Shown in pieces: positions 23,781 to 31,568 of a stretch of 33,143 nucleotides of DNA (position 1 is the first letter of the stretch; every line of letters starts with the position of its first letter). The notes under the pieces are model-generated. The model was not told where the DNA came from and made no database searches. It saw only the letters and a list, made by a program, of their open reading frames with translations. This stretch comes from Acetobacteraceae bacterium (GTDB taxonomy: Bacteria; Pseudomonadota; Alphaproteobacteria; Acetobacterales; Acetobacteraceae). The position numbers and the translations under genes are program-made. The DNA lies in the NCBI GenBank assembly GCA_019237355.1, contig JAFAHH010000225.1, forward strand, positions 1-33,143. Reading direction: 5' to 3'.

Positions 23781-23883
23781 GAGCGCGATGGCTGGAGGCG
23801 GAATCGCCGGAAGCCTGAATCGCGCTCTCAAGAGGAAGCCCGATGGCTGGAGGCGGAATCGCCGGAACCTTGATCGCGCTCTA
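23781..23883 (-). repeat. Two tandem short module B repeats
   Basis: Copy 1 (23781-23829) and copy 2 (about 23840-23883) both read CGATGGCTGGAGGCGGAATC, then GCCGGAA, and end in ATCGCGCTCT. On the minus strand they match the short module B consensus (GCGATTCAGGC, TTCCG, TTCCGCCTC, CCATCGCGC). No module A accompanies them. They fill most of the gap upstream of the PpiD-like gene. Confidence 0.75.
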
Positions 23884-23900
23884 AGAAACACCGCGATGGA

Positions 23901-24119
23901 TCAGCTAACGTCGGGAGCGAGGCCAGGCATGCGGCTGGGGCGTCGGCGCTCAAACAACGGTTCAGCGGAAAGTCCAGCCACCAGTATGCGAACGCCTACG
24001 AGCACACCGGCGTAAGCAGAAATCGCCGCAAGCCAGCCTCCTAATACATAGATTACAAGTGCCAGAAGCGACCCGGCCACGGCGGCAGTCAAGAGCAGCA
24101 AGGCAGTGTGGCCGCGTGT
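23901..24119 (-). CDS. Small two-helix membrane protein, unknown function
   Basis: 72 residues from a GTG at 24119 with AGGGA nine bases upstream; a TTG at 24155 would give 84. Two hydrophobic segments (ALLLLTAAVAGSLLALVIYV and AAISAYAGVLVGVRILVAGL) are followed by a basic tail. I do not recognise a family. It stands between the tandem repeats and the glycosyltransferase, on the same strand as the latter and about 90 bases downstream of it. Coding status rests on the hydrophobic pattern and the ribosome site. Confidence 0.5.
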   Translation of the reverse strand, partial: TRGHTALLLLTAAVAGSLLALVIYVLGGWLAAISAYAGVLVGVRILVAGLSAEPLFERRRPSRMPGLAPDVS

Positions 24120-24211
24120 CACCGCAAAATTCCCTAATGCTTCGGTTAGCTCCAAAACCGGAGCTCTTGGCCGCTAATACTCTGGATTGATGAAACATAG
24201 GTGAATCAAAC

Positions 24212-25369
24212 TTATGCCGCGTGTGCGCTCCCGGCGATGGAGGAGTAGACCGCAACGGTACGGCGGGCGATTTCGTCCCAGCCCGGTGCGGCGCCCGCGA
24301 GGTGTTGCATCTGGCGCGCGCAGGAAGCGGCAAATTCACGATCAGCAATCATGCGCGCCATTGCGGCGGCGAGCGCGGCGGGATCATTGGGTGGAACCAG
24401 TAGGCCCTGCTTTTCGTGTTCGATCGTTTCGCCAAAGCTACCGATCCGGGTCGCGATTACCGGGCGCCCGAAGGCGACGGCTAGGCTCAGGACGCCGCTG
24501 GCGTCGATCTCACGATAGGGAAACATAGCGATAGTGCCCGGCCCGAAGAGCTCGGGAACCTCCTCGTCGGATACGAAACGGGTATCCAGTTTGAGGCGGG
24601 CTGTCACTCCAAGCTTGGCGGCGAGCGCTTGGAAGGGCGCTAGGTCTATATATGGCTTGCCCACGACGAGCACCTCTGCCTGGCTTTGCAGCTCTTCCGG
24701 CAGTCTGGCGAAAGCTTCCAGCAAAAGATCGAGCCCTTTATAGGGTTTAATCTTTCCGAAGAGCAGGAACCGCAATGTCCCGCCCATCGAGTCGGCAGGC
24801 GCCTTGGCTGGTCCGCCGCCGAGCAGCCCGTGCGGCACGATCGAGATCAGCGCAGCTGCGGCCCCCTGGGTTAGCAGCCGCTGCCTGCCTTGCTCGGTAT
24901 GCACGATCAAGCGGTCGAAGCCGGCAAGACCGCGGGGCACGCCTAGCGCCTGAAGCCGGGCAGCCGGGGCGCCATTGAACGGATTCGTGTCGTGCACGGT
25001 CAGCACGAGGGGCGCGATCTGTTTCAGTCCGGGCAGGAAGAACCGATCAACAACGGGCAAGGGCATCCACTGAAAATGGATCACGTCGGGGCGGAATTGT
25101 GCCAGTTGCCGGCGCAATGCGGTCATCGACCATATATGCTCGGCCCCTTTGGCGGCCAAGCGCACGGCATTCGGGAAACTAAGCACAATGGGGCGGCTGG
25201 TCAGTCGATAAAAGGCCGGAACAAGCGGTACCTCCGCGATGTTGTTATCATCCGTACCGGGCGATCTGCCATATAAGCGCACTTCGTGTCCGACTTGCCG
25301 CAGGCCGGTAGCGAGAGCGGCATCGTATGGCAGGGTGAAAAGCGATGGGTCGATCAGGGCAATACGCAT
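24212..25369 (-). CDS. Glycosyltransferase family 4 (GT-B fold)
   Basis: 385 residues, ATG with AGGAA eight bases upstream. The N-terminal half has DVIHFQWMPLPVVD and VLTVHDTNPF typical of GT4. The C-terminal half has LLFGKIKPYKGLDLLLEAFA and FPYREIDASGVLSLAVAFGR followed by PVIATRIGSF, with the EX7E-type nucleotide-sugar binding region in EIDASGVLSLA. It would transfer a sugar from an NDP-sugar or GDP-sugar to a lipid-linked acceptor on the cytoplasmic face. It is divergent from the Wzz/GumC-like gene, with a 150-178-bp AT-richer gap between, and is probably part of the EPS cluster. Confidence 0.92.
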   Translation of the reverse strand: MRIALIDPSLFTLPYDAALATGLRQVGHEVRLYGRSPGTDDNNIAEVPLVPAFYRLTSRPIVLSFPNAVRLAAKGAEHIWSMTALRRQLAQFRPDVIHFQWMPLPVVDRFFLPGLKQIAPLVLTVHDTNPFNGAPAARLQALGVPRGLAGFDRLIVHTEQGRQRLLTQGAAAALISIVPHGLLGGGPAKAPADSMGGTLRFLLFGKIKPYKGLDLLLEAFARLPEELQSQAEVLVVGKPYIDLAPFQALAAKLGVTARLKLDTRFVSDEEVPELFGPGTIAMFPYREIDASGVLSLAVAFGRPVIATRIGSFGETIEHEKQGLLVPPNDPAALAAAMARMIADREFAASCARQMQHLAGAAPGWDEIARRTVAVYSSIAGSAHAA

Positions 25370-25547
25370 ATTACAGGTTCCTGCCGGAGCTTTTATGGAA
25401 ATGCAAACCTATTGATTCTAGAGGGCAATAGCGTGCCGCATTGTGTTCAAAATTTCGGTTTAATTGCGGGGGCGATTCGCGTTAAATTAGGCCACCAGCC
25501 ATCGCGCCCACCCGTGATCTATGGAACAACAAGGTAGCCAGAGGAAC

Positions 25548-27707
25548 ATGGCCAGTATCGCTGTTGACCAGCCAATCGTAGATTCCCAGCCAAACACATC
25601 AGTACAGGACTTGTTCTCTCCCGGTCAATTTCTCACCGCCCTGCGCCGGGGCTGGCCGATTATTGTGCTCTGCGGATTTCTGTTTGCCGCCGGCGCCTTC
25701 GCTTATTCCCGCTACTGTCTGCCGAAAAAATATGCGGCGTCAGCGACCGTCGCCGTAGACGTCCGCAGCTTGGCTATCCCGCAGCTCCAGGGTGCGCTCA
25801 GCAGCGATGCGCTGCCTGACCCGATGCCGATCGTACGCAGCGAGGCACTGGTTCTACAGTCCCGAGCACTGCTGCAGTCGGTCGCTGAAAGACTCCATCT
25901 CGAGACCTATCCTGAGTTTAATTCTGCCCTAGAGCCGCCTTCACTTCGTGACCGCATCACACAAGCGATCAAGGACGCAATACCCGGTCCGATCGCCGCG
26001 ATTCTTTGGCCGCGGTCGGTCGGGGGGGCTGCAAAGGACAGCACGACTGAGCGAGTCGTGGCGGCGATGACGCGAAATCTTACCATCGAGAACGATGGTC
26101 GCAGCTTGATCATCAACGTGCAGTTCACGGCCGAAAACCCCGAGCTTGCCTCGCGCATCACGAACGCGTTGCTAGAGCGTTACCTGGATGACAAGGCCAA
26201 TGCCCGCGAGGCCGCGAATCGTCAGGCGAATACAGCGCTTACCGAGCGGCTGAAAGAAGTGCGCGCCGACGTGGATGCGCTAGAGCACAAGATCCAGGAG
26301 CGACGGCAGCAATATCACCTGGTGCAGACGCGCGCTGGCAGCGTGGGCCAGCAACAGCTTGAAGACCTTGCCGCCGCGGTTACCAAGGCGGCTGGCGACC
26401 GCACCCAGCTCGAGGCCAATTACCAGCGGGCATTGGTGCTCGCCCGCGCCGGCGGGGTTGCCGAGGATAGCGCGGAGGTGCTCAAGTCCAGTACAGTAGG
26501 TCAGCTGCGCGAGCGTGAGGCTGCGGCGGAGCGGCGCGTCGCGCAACTCTCCACCACCTTAGGCCCCGGACACCCTGTGCTCCTCGCGGCGCAGGCGGAG
26601 CTAGCATCAGCCCGGAACGCGCTCGCCGGCGAGGCCAGACGCGTGACGATTTCGCTCGGCTCGCAGGTGGAAGCGGCACGCGCACATGAGGCTGACCTCA
26701 AACGCCAACTGGCCGATGCTCAGCAGAGGGCTAGCAGCCTTGCGGCGGTGCAGGCCGAATTGCAACAACTGGAAAAGGACGCCGACGCGCGCCGGACCCT
26801 CTATCAATCACTTCTGCAGAGCGCTGAGCAAACGTCGGCGAAAGATGGGCCAGAACAAACGGGTGCCCGGATCGTAAGCCTGGCCGTTCCAACCTCAATG
26901 CCAATCAGCCCCCGCCCTAAGGTGGCGGCTGGGCTTGGGCTACTGAGCGGATTCGCCTTCGGGGGCCTGCTTGCAGTTGCGCTTAGGGGAAGGGAGCACC
27001 CGTTTACAAGCTCAAACGAGCTGACACGTGAGGCTGGGTTGGCTACCCTTACTGTTGTGCCAAAGGTTGCCGGGCGGGGAGTTTCCCTCGCTGCTCGCGT
27101 TCTAGCCGACCCTGCTGGCGCCGAGGCCGAGGCGCTCCGGTCCCTTCGCGCGCGAATGCGATTCACCTGTTCCGGTGCGGTGCCGCGGACCGTGCTCTTC
27201 GTTTCCAGCACGCCGGGTGAGGGAGCGTCGAGCGTTGCTGCAGCCTTCGCACGGGTCGCCGCCATGGATGGGGTGCGCGCATTGCTCATTGAAGGTGATC
27301 TCCGGAAGCCCTCGCTTGCACAAGCACTTCAGATGCCGCCGAGCAATGGGCTGGTCGACACGCTAGAGGGGCGTGATCATTGGTCAGAGCTGCTGGCCCA
27401 CGATCCAGCCAGCCCGTTGGACTGTCTGCTGGTTCACGGAGTCCAGCCGGGTGCCAACCAGCTTTTGGAAACCATGCAATTCCAAAATCTGCTTGCCGAG
27501 GCCAAGGATGAGTACAACCTAATCGTAATCGATAGCGAGCCGGCGACACATGAGGCGACTTCGATGATGCTGGCGCATAGCGTCGATATCGTCATACTGG
27601 TCGTTTCAGCCGGCACAACCACGGGCACACCAGTGCGCAATGCAATTGATGCCATCGCCGCCGCTGCACGCAAGCCGCCTGTTGCAGTACTGAACAAGGC
27701 GGTGTAG
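25548..27707 (+). CDS. Wzz/GumC-like polysaccharide co-polymerase with BY-kinase-like C-terminal domain
   Basis: 719 residues from the ATG at 25548 (AGAGGA directly upstream); an ATG at 25521 would add nine. Transmembrane helix 1 (WPIIVLCGFLFAAGAFAYSR) and helix 2 (KVAAGLGLLSGFAFGGLLAV) flank a long periplasmic coiled-coil region with an EHKIQERRQQY segment. The cytoplasmic end resembles the bacterial tyrosine kinases that control chain length, with A'-type LLIEGDLRKPSLAQAL and B-type LIVIDSEPA. The Walker A loop, however, reads SSTPGEGASSVA: the invariant lysine is alanine (residue 560). There is also no C-terminal tyrosine cluster. Activity as a kinase is therefore doubtful. Confidence 0.9.
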   Translation: MASIAVDQPIVDSQPNTSVQDLFSPGQFLTALRRGWPIIVLCGFLFAAGAFAYSRYCLPKKYAASATVAVDVRSLAIPQLQGALSSDALPDPMPIVRSEALVLQSRALLQSVAERLHLETYPEFNSALEPPSLRDRITQAIKDAIPGPIAAILWPRSVGGAAKDSTTERVVAAMTRNLTIENDGRSLIINVQFTAENPELASRITNALLERYLDDKANAREAANRQANTALTERLKEVRADVDALEHKIQERRQQYHLVQTRAGSVGQQQLEDLAAAVTKAAGDRTQLEANYQRALVLARAGGVAEDSAEVLKSSTVGQLREREAAAERRVAQLSTTLGPGHPVLLAAQAELASARNALAGEARRVTISLGSQVEAARAHEADLKRQLADAQQRASSLAAVQAELQQLEKDADARRTLYQSLLQSAEQTSAKDGPEQTGARIVSLAVPTSMPISPRPKVAAGLGLLSGFAFGGLLAVALRGREHPFTSSNELTREAGLATLTVVPKVAGRGVSLAARVLADPAGAEAEALRSLRARMRFTCSGAVPRTVLFVSSTPGEGASSVAAAFARVAAMDGVRALLIEGDLRKPSLAQALQMPPSNGLVDTLEGRDHWSELLAHDPASPLDCLLVHGVQPGANQLLETMQFQNLLAEAKDEYNLIVIDSEPATHEATSMMLAHSVDIVILVVSAGTTTGTPVRNAIDAIAAAARKPPVAVLNKAV

Positions 27708-27814
27708 CCGAAACTTGATCGCCTTTTTCCCGACGTCCTATCCCTTATTGGCTTTACGTTTAGATTGATTCTCTAGATTCGCACGGCTCCGAACAGAAGG
27801 GCTTGTTACTGCGT

Positions 27815-29086
27815 ATGGCATTCGTCTCTCGCCTGCTTGGCCGCCGCGAGCCCCTGGCCACGCCGGGGCAGCATTTGCAGCAATCTGAGTTGCGGCCCTC
27901 GCTTCCACGGGCTGGGCGCGCCGGGCGGCCCACATTTGGCTCTGCCTCGCTACCCCCGGCAAAGCAACAGACATTGCGTGAGGTCTTCACCCCGACCCGG
28001 CCGCAGCGCAGCGCACGTCGGCTCGTTGGCCGTCAGCCGGAACTGATCCGGATCTTTCGCGCGATCGCGGTCGACCGCGCCCATGTGGTGCTGTATGGCG
28101 AGCGCGGCCGGGGAAAGACTTCGCTGGTCAACCTCGTTGCGGCCGCCGCACGCAGCTCGGGCTATATGGTTGGCCGCTTCGCCTGCTCCTTCGATAGCAC
28201 TTTCGACGACATCGTCAGGGGTCTAGCGTGCGACCTCCCGGCATCCTTTCTCGCCGTGCCAGCCATCACGGATGGCGCGGGCGAGGGTTGTGAAGCCGGG
28301 CTTCCAATTGGAAAGCTACAACCCCGAGATATAGCAGCCCTGCCAGGCCGGCTAACCGGTAGGCATCTGCTGCTCATCATCGATGAGTTCGACCGGGTGG
28401 AGGATCCAGCAACCCGCACCCGCTTTGCTGATACGATCAAGCTTGTTTCCGATCGCGGTGCCGCCGTCAGCTTCGTTATTGTGGGGGTTTCGGACAGCCT
28501 CGAGGAACTGCTCGGCCGCCATCCCTCCATCCAGCGAAACATACTGGGTATGCCGCTCCCACTGCTTACCGACGCCGAAATCGAGGAAATTCTTGGCGAG
28601 GGCGGGCGCGAGGCCAATATAGAATTTCCCCGCCCAATGCGCGCCGTCATTGTGTCGCTCGCGCGGGGAATGCCCTATATTGCCCAGCTACTGGGCCTCC
28701 ATGCAGCTGCAGAGGCAGCAGCACGGGGCGCCACGGTTATCGGCAACCAAGACCTATACGCCGCGATCAAGCGTGCCGTCGACGAAGCCGATCCGCGCCT
28801 CACCGTTCTATATGAACGACTGACCAAGCGGGGGCGCGATGCCGCCATGCGTGATGCGCTCTATGGGATCGCTGCTGGCGAGCAGGACAAATTTGCGCGC
28901 TTCGTCGTGAATGACCAGGGAGGCGTCCTGCGCGCTGCAGGATTCCGGATTTCGCAGGCTCAATGGGAGCAAATTCTCGAGCTTGGGGCGGTCCGGCCAT
29001 GCCTCAGCGCTGGCCCCGGGGCGTACACCTTTGCCGACCCAATGCTTCCGCACTATGTGCTCATGCGCGAGGCGCTCGAGGGGTGA
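27815..29086 (+). CDS. AAA-type ATPase of the EPS cluster
   Basis: 423 residues from the ATG at 27815 (a TTG four codons earlier sits closer to AAGGG, so the start is uncertain). After a 65-residue basic, proline-rich lead-in comes RRLVGRQPELIRIFRAI, then Walker A YGERGRGKTS (Lys101) and Walker B LLLIIDEFDR (about residue 190), followed by FVIVGVSDSLEELL, a sensor-like strand. The C-terminal half has winged-helix-like content (DALYGIAAGEQDKFARFVVN). It resembles ORC/ExeA-like AAA ATPases. There are no membrane helices. It lies 107 bases after the GumC-like gene in the same direction and ends nine bases from the convergent barrel gene. Its role is unknown; export or assembly regulation is inferred from position. 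Confidence 0.8.
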   Translation: MAFVSRLLGRREPLATPGQHLQQSELRPSLPRAGRAGRPTFGSASLPPAKQQTLREVFTPTRPQRSARRLVGRQPELIRIFRAIAVDRAHVVLYGERGRGKTSLVNLVAAAARSSGYMVGRFACSFDSTFDDIVRGLACDLPASFLAVPAITDGAGEGCEAGLPIGKLQPRDIAALPGRLTGRHLLLIIDEFDRVEDPATRTRFADTIKLVSDRGAAVSFVIVGVSDSLEELLGRHPSIQRNILGMPLPLLTDAEIEEILGEGGREANIEFPRPMRAVIVSLARGMPYIAQLLGLHAAAEAAARGATVIGNQDLYAAIKRAVDEADPRLTVLYERLTKRGRDAAMRDALYGIAAGEQDKFARFVVNDQGGVLRAAGFRISQAQWEQILELGAVRPCLSAGPGAYTFADPMLPHYVLMREALEG

Positions 29087-29095
29087 TCACAACGC

Positions 29096-30418
29096 TTACA
29101 GCGCAAAGTGCATCGCTATGAGAATTAGGCTTCGCGTATAACCGCCCGTATTGATCGTGGTTACATTTGGTTGACCCGTGAAGGTGCTGGGGCTGGCCCC
29201 GTTCTGCGTGGTAAAATCGTAGTCGGCCGAAAGCCGCATATTCCTGTTGAGCAGCCAATTGGCCCCAGCCCCAATGCTGAAGCTTGTCGAGCTAGTGCTG
29301 CTTTGCAGATACGCCGCGTTCTGAACGCTCAGCCGGCCTGTCAGAATCAAATTACGCAAGTATTCATGATAAACGGTCACGCCGGCCGTTGTATAAGTGT
29401 ACCCAGCGGTCCCCTCGGCGGCCGGGTCCTCAATAACGCGAGAGAGTAGGCCGGTGACGGTCGTAAGGCGCGTGGGCGTCCATATAACCGCGGCCTGGGC
29501 GATGGGTGCGATCTCGTTTTTGAAGGCGCGCGACTCGTAGCCCCGATATTCGAGACCTACCAGAACCTGATACCGAAGCGCGCCGCTCGACTCGTAATCG
29601 AGTCCCGCCAGCGCAAGGAAACTTTTGGAATTATAAGTGGGCTGCCCGATCTGTGGGCGCGTGAAGTGTGAATCCACCCCTTCGACTACGAATACCAGAT
29701 TACGCCGCTCACTGAGGTTATATCGCGTCGTCACGCCCGCCGTGACACCGACCCGATCACGGTATTCCTGGCTTACGGAGACGCCCTCGATTGTCGTGTT
29801 CTCGAAGTTATACGAGCGGACGCCGACGTTGGGACTGAAAGACAGACGACCAAGATCGAACGTATAGCCAGCCCGCAGATCGTTTACCTGATACGGAACC
29901 GGTGTTGTGGACGGTACTGCCCCGACATCCGTGGCTGACTGGTGCAAAGAAAGATGGGAATATCCAAGCGTGAGATCACTGCGGCCAATTGTGTACCCTC
30001 CGCCGAGAGATGCCGTCCAATCGGTGTGCGTCTGGTTCGTGGTATCGAAATATTTATAATTATCGAGACTGAACGCGGCACCAAGGCTGTTTCTCGACCA
30101 ATTTGAATTGAGAGCCAGGCTCGGGGAGGTTTGCAGCAACCAGCTTCCCGGGCTGGAGCTGAACCCGGTGGGGTTCGTGTCATAGCCAAAACTCTCACTG
30201 AGCTGGGGGCGAACAGTGAAGGCTCCGAGCGGAACGCCCGGCGCTTGGAACAGCGGCTGCACGCGTGAGAGGACTGTGACACCACGCTCCTCTCCATACC
30301 CGGGCACCCCTGGAGGGAAGTAGCTCTCCAGATATTGCGCGCAGGCCGGCGTGAATGACGCCAGAGTGAGGATCGCCCCCCAAGAGGCGGCGACGCATTT
30401 CAATCGCTTCGATGGCAT
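29096..30418 (-). CDS. Outer-membrane beta-barrel protein (BBP2-like) of EPS cluster
   Basis: 440 residues from the ATG at 30418 (GAGAGGCGA upstream); the frame is open beyond but that part overlaps the gumB-like gene. The signal peptide runs MPSKRLKC to ACAQ (cleavage after PACA). The rest is alternating aromatic and polar beta-strand sequence such as RSDLTLGYSHLSLHQSATD and YRDRVGVTAGVTTRYNL, ending in RSLILIAMHFAL, a typical barrel end. It resembles barrels found beside EPS export genes in alphaproteobacteria. It would sit in the outer membrane, perhaps as the EPS exit pore or an anchor. It is divergent from the export protein, with a 274-base control gap. Confidence 0.85.
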   Translation of the reverse strand: MPSKRLKCVAASWGAILTLASFTPACAQYLESYFPPGVPGYGEERGVTVLSRVQPLFQAPGVPLGAFTVRPQLSESFGYDTNPTGFSSSPGSWLLQTSPSLALNSNWSRNSLGAAFSLDNYKYFDTTNQTHTDWTASLGGGYTIGRSDLTLGYSHLSLHQSATDVGAVPSTTPVPYQVNDLRAGYTFDLGRLSFSPNVGVRSYNFENTTIEGVSVSQEYRDRVGVTAGVTTRYNLSERRNLVFVVEGVDSHFTRPQIGQPTYNSKSFLALAGLDYESSGALRYQVLVGLEYRGYESRAFKNEIAPIAQAAVIWTPTRLTTVTGLLSRVIEDPAAEGTAGYTYTTAGVTVYHEYLRNLILTGRLSVQNAAYLQSSTSSTSFSIGAGANWLLNRNMRLSADYDFTTQNGASPSTFTGQPNVTTINTGGYTRSLILIAMHFAL

Positions 30419-30692
30419 TCGCCTCTCAGCCGCTCGCGGAACGGGCAGGACAGTTGCGGCCCCAGCCGAAATGGTCAAGATCAGAAATGGCCGATTCGGG
30501 TCCAGCGGCTCGGTCGAGGCTTGCCAAAATAGCCGGCCTGGCCGATTACAACCGTTGGCCGTCCAACCTAAACTCAAAACCCCGTCGCAAGAAGGAAGTC
30601 CTACAATCAGCATCGGGCCAAGAGAGGGATCCATCCTCCACAGCACAGAGTTGCTCCGGGGAGCACGAGTGCCTGCCAAAAAGCCGGACTTG

Positions 30693-31298
30693 ATGTTGCC
30701 GCCCCGGGCGGACGTGTCACGTCGGCTATTCTTATATCGTGTCGTCAGCTTCAGTCTCGGGATTGGCGGCTTACTTGAGGTCGGGGGGTGCGGCGGGCCG
30801 CCTTCAGGACTGCCGGTGCTCCCTACCGTCCAGCGGGCGGAATACCACCTTGGCCCTGGCGACCAGGTGCGGATAATCACTTTCGGCGGCGAGCAGCTTA
30901 CCGGCGAATTCCGCGTCGATGCCAGCGGCGATATCTCCCTCCCCCTAGTGGGCAACGTAAGAGCCGCCGGGCTCACGCCGCACCAACTCGAGACCGCTGT
31001 GGCCAAAGCGCTGGAGCGGTCCAAGCTTTACAAGAACCCTAGTGTCTCGGTCGAGGTCGTGAACTATCGCCCGATCTTCGTCCTCGGCGAAATCAACAAG
31101 CCCGGACAGTATCCCTACCAGCCGGGAATGACCGTGGTCACGGCCGTGGCCGTTGCAGGAGGGTTCACTTATCGGGCAATCGATAATGCCTTCTCTATCG
31201 TGCGCGACGTAAATGGAAGACCAATTGAGGGCCGCGCCGCGCGGCAGACTCTGGTGCAACCCGGGGACGTCATCACGGTGTATGAGCGACGCTTCTGA
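30693..31298 (+). CDS. Polysaccharide export protein (GumB/Wza-like)
   Basis: 201 residues from the ATG at 30693; a GTG at 30714 is also plausible. The N-terminus has a twin-arginine-like SRRLFLYRV, a hydrophobic run and a possible lipobox (VGGC). The Poly_export domain follows (YHLGPGDQVRIITFGGEQLT, then VDASGDISLPLVGNVRAAGL and YKNPSVSVEVVNYRPIFVLG), then an SLBB part (GEINKPGQYPYQPGMTVVTA and VQPGDVITVYERRF). It is short compared with Wza, as GumB-type proteins are. It would form the periplasmic/outer-membrane part of the exporter with the GumC-like protein. Confidence 0.92.
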   Translation: MLPPRADVSRRLFLYRVVSFSLGIGGLLEVGGCGGPPSGLPVLPTVQRAEYHLGPGDQVRIITFGGEQLTGEFRVDASGDISLPLVGNVRAAGLTPHQLETAVAKALERSKLYKNPSVSVEVVNYRPIFVLGEINKPGQYPYQPGMTVVTAVAVAGGFTYRAIDNAFSIVRDVNGRPIEGRAARQTLVQPGDVITVYERRF

Positions 31299-31568
31299 TC
31301 GCAGTGCCGCTGGATAACCAACGAGCAGGCCCGTAGCTTAGCGCAGGGCGGCTTGCCGATCGCTCGCGCAAGAGCTCGCGGGGTTGCGTTCTTGTGCCTG
31401 GGCGCGTGATGCCAAAGTCCTTCATTACACTACTGGCCGACGTGACTGGCGACCTTCGTACATCCGCAGGTAACGCCTTCACTGGGCGTATCGTTCCGGA
31501 TCCGCCAGTGGAGCAAAGCGAGACCTTCGCACCGTTCACGACGGATGATTTTACTAGGGTAGGTGGCG
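31299..31568. other. Intergenic stretch with no recognised gene
   Basis: This stretch lies between the export protein and the broken glycosyltransferase. Short open frames on both strands (for example 31394-31603) have no coding character that I can recognise. It may hold remnants of a further gene, but I see none. Confidence 0.4.

Noticed and set aside
23781..23883. Possible CRISPR array
   Set aside because: There are only two units, they are palindromic throughout with no unique spacers, and they match the dispersed repeat family.
25370..25547. Sigma-70-type promoter in the divergent glycosyltransferase/GumC-like gap
   Set aside because: The stretch is AT-richer, but no -35/-10 pair with good spacing was found, so no promoter is called.
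30418..31024. Upstream extension of the beta-barrel frame by 202 codons
   Set aside because: It overlaps the export-protein gene on the other strand, and the ATG at 30418 is followed by a perfect signal peptide.
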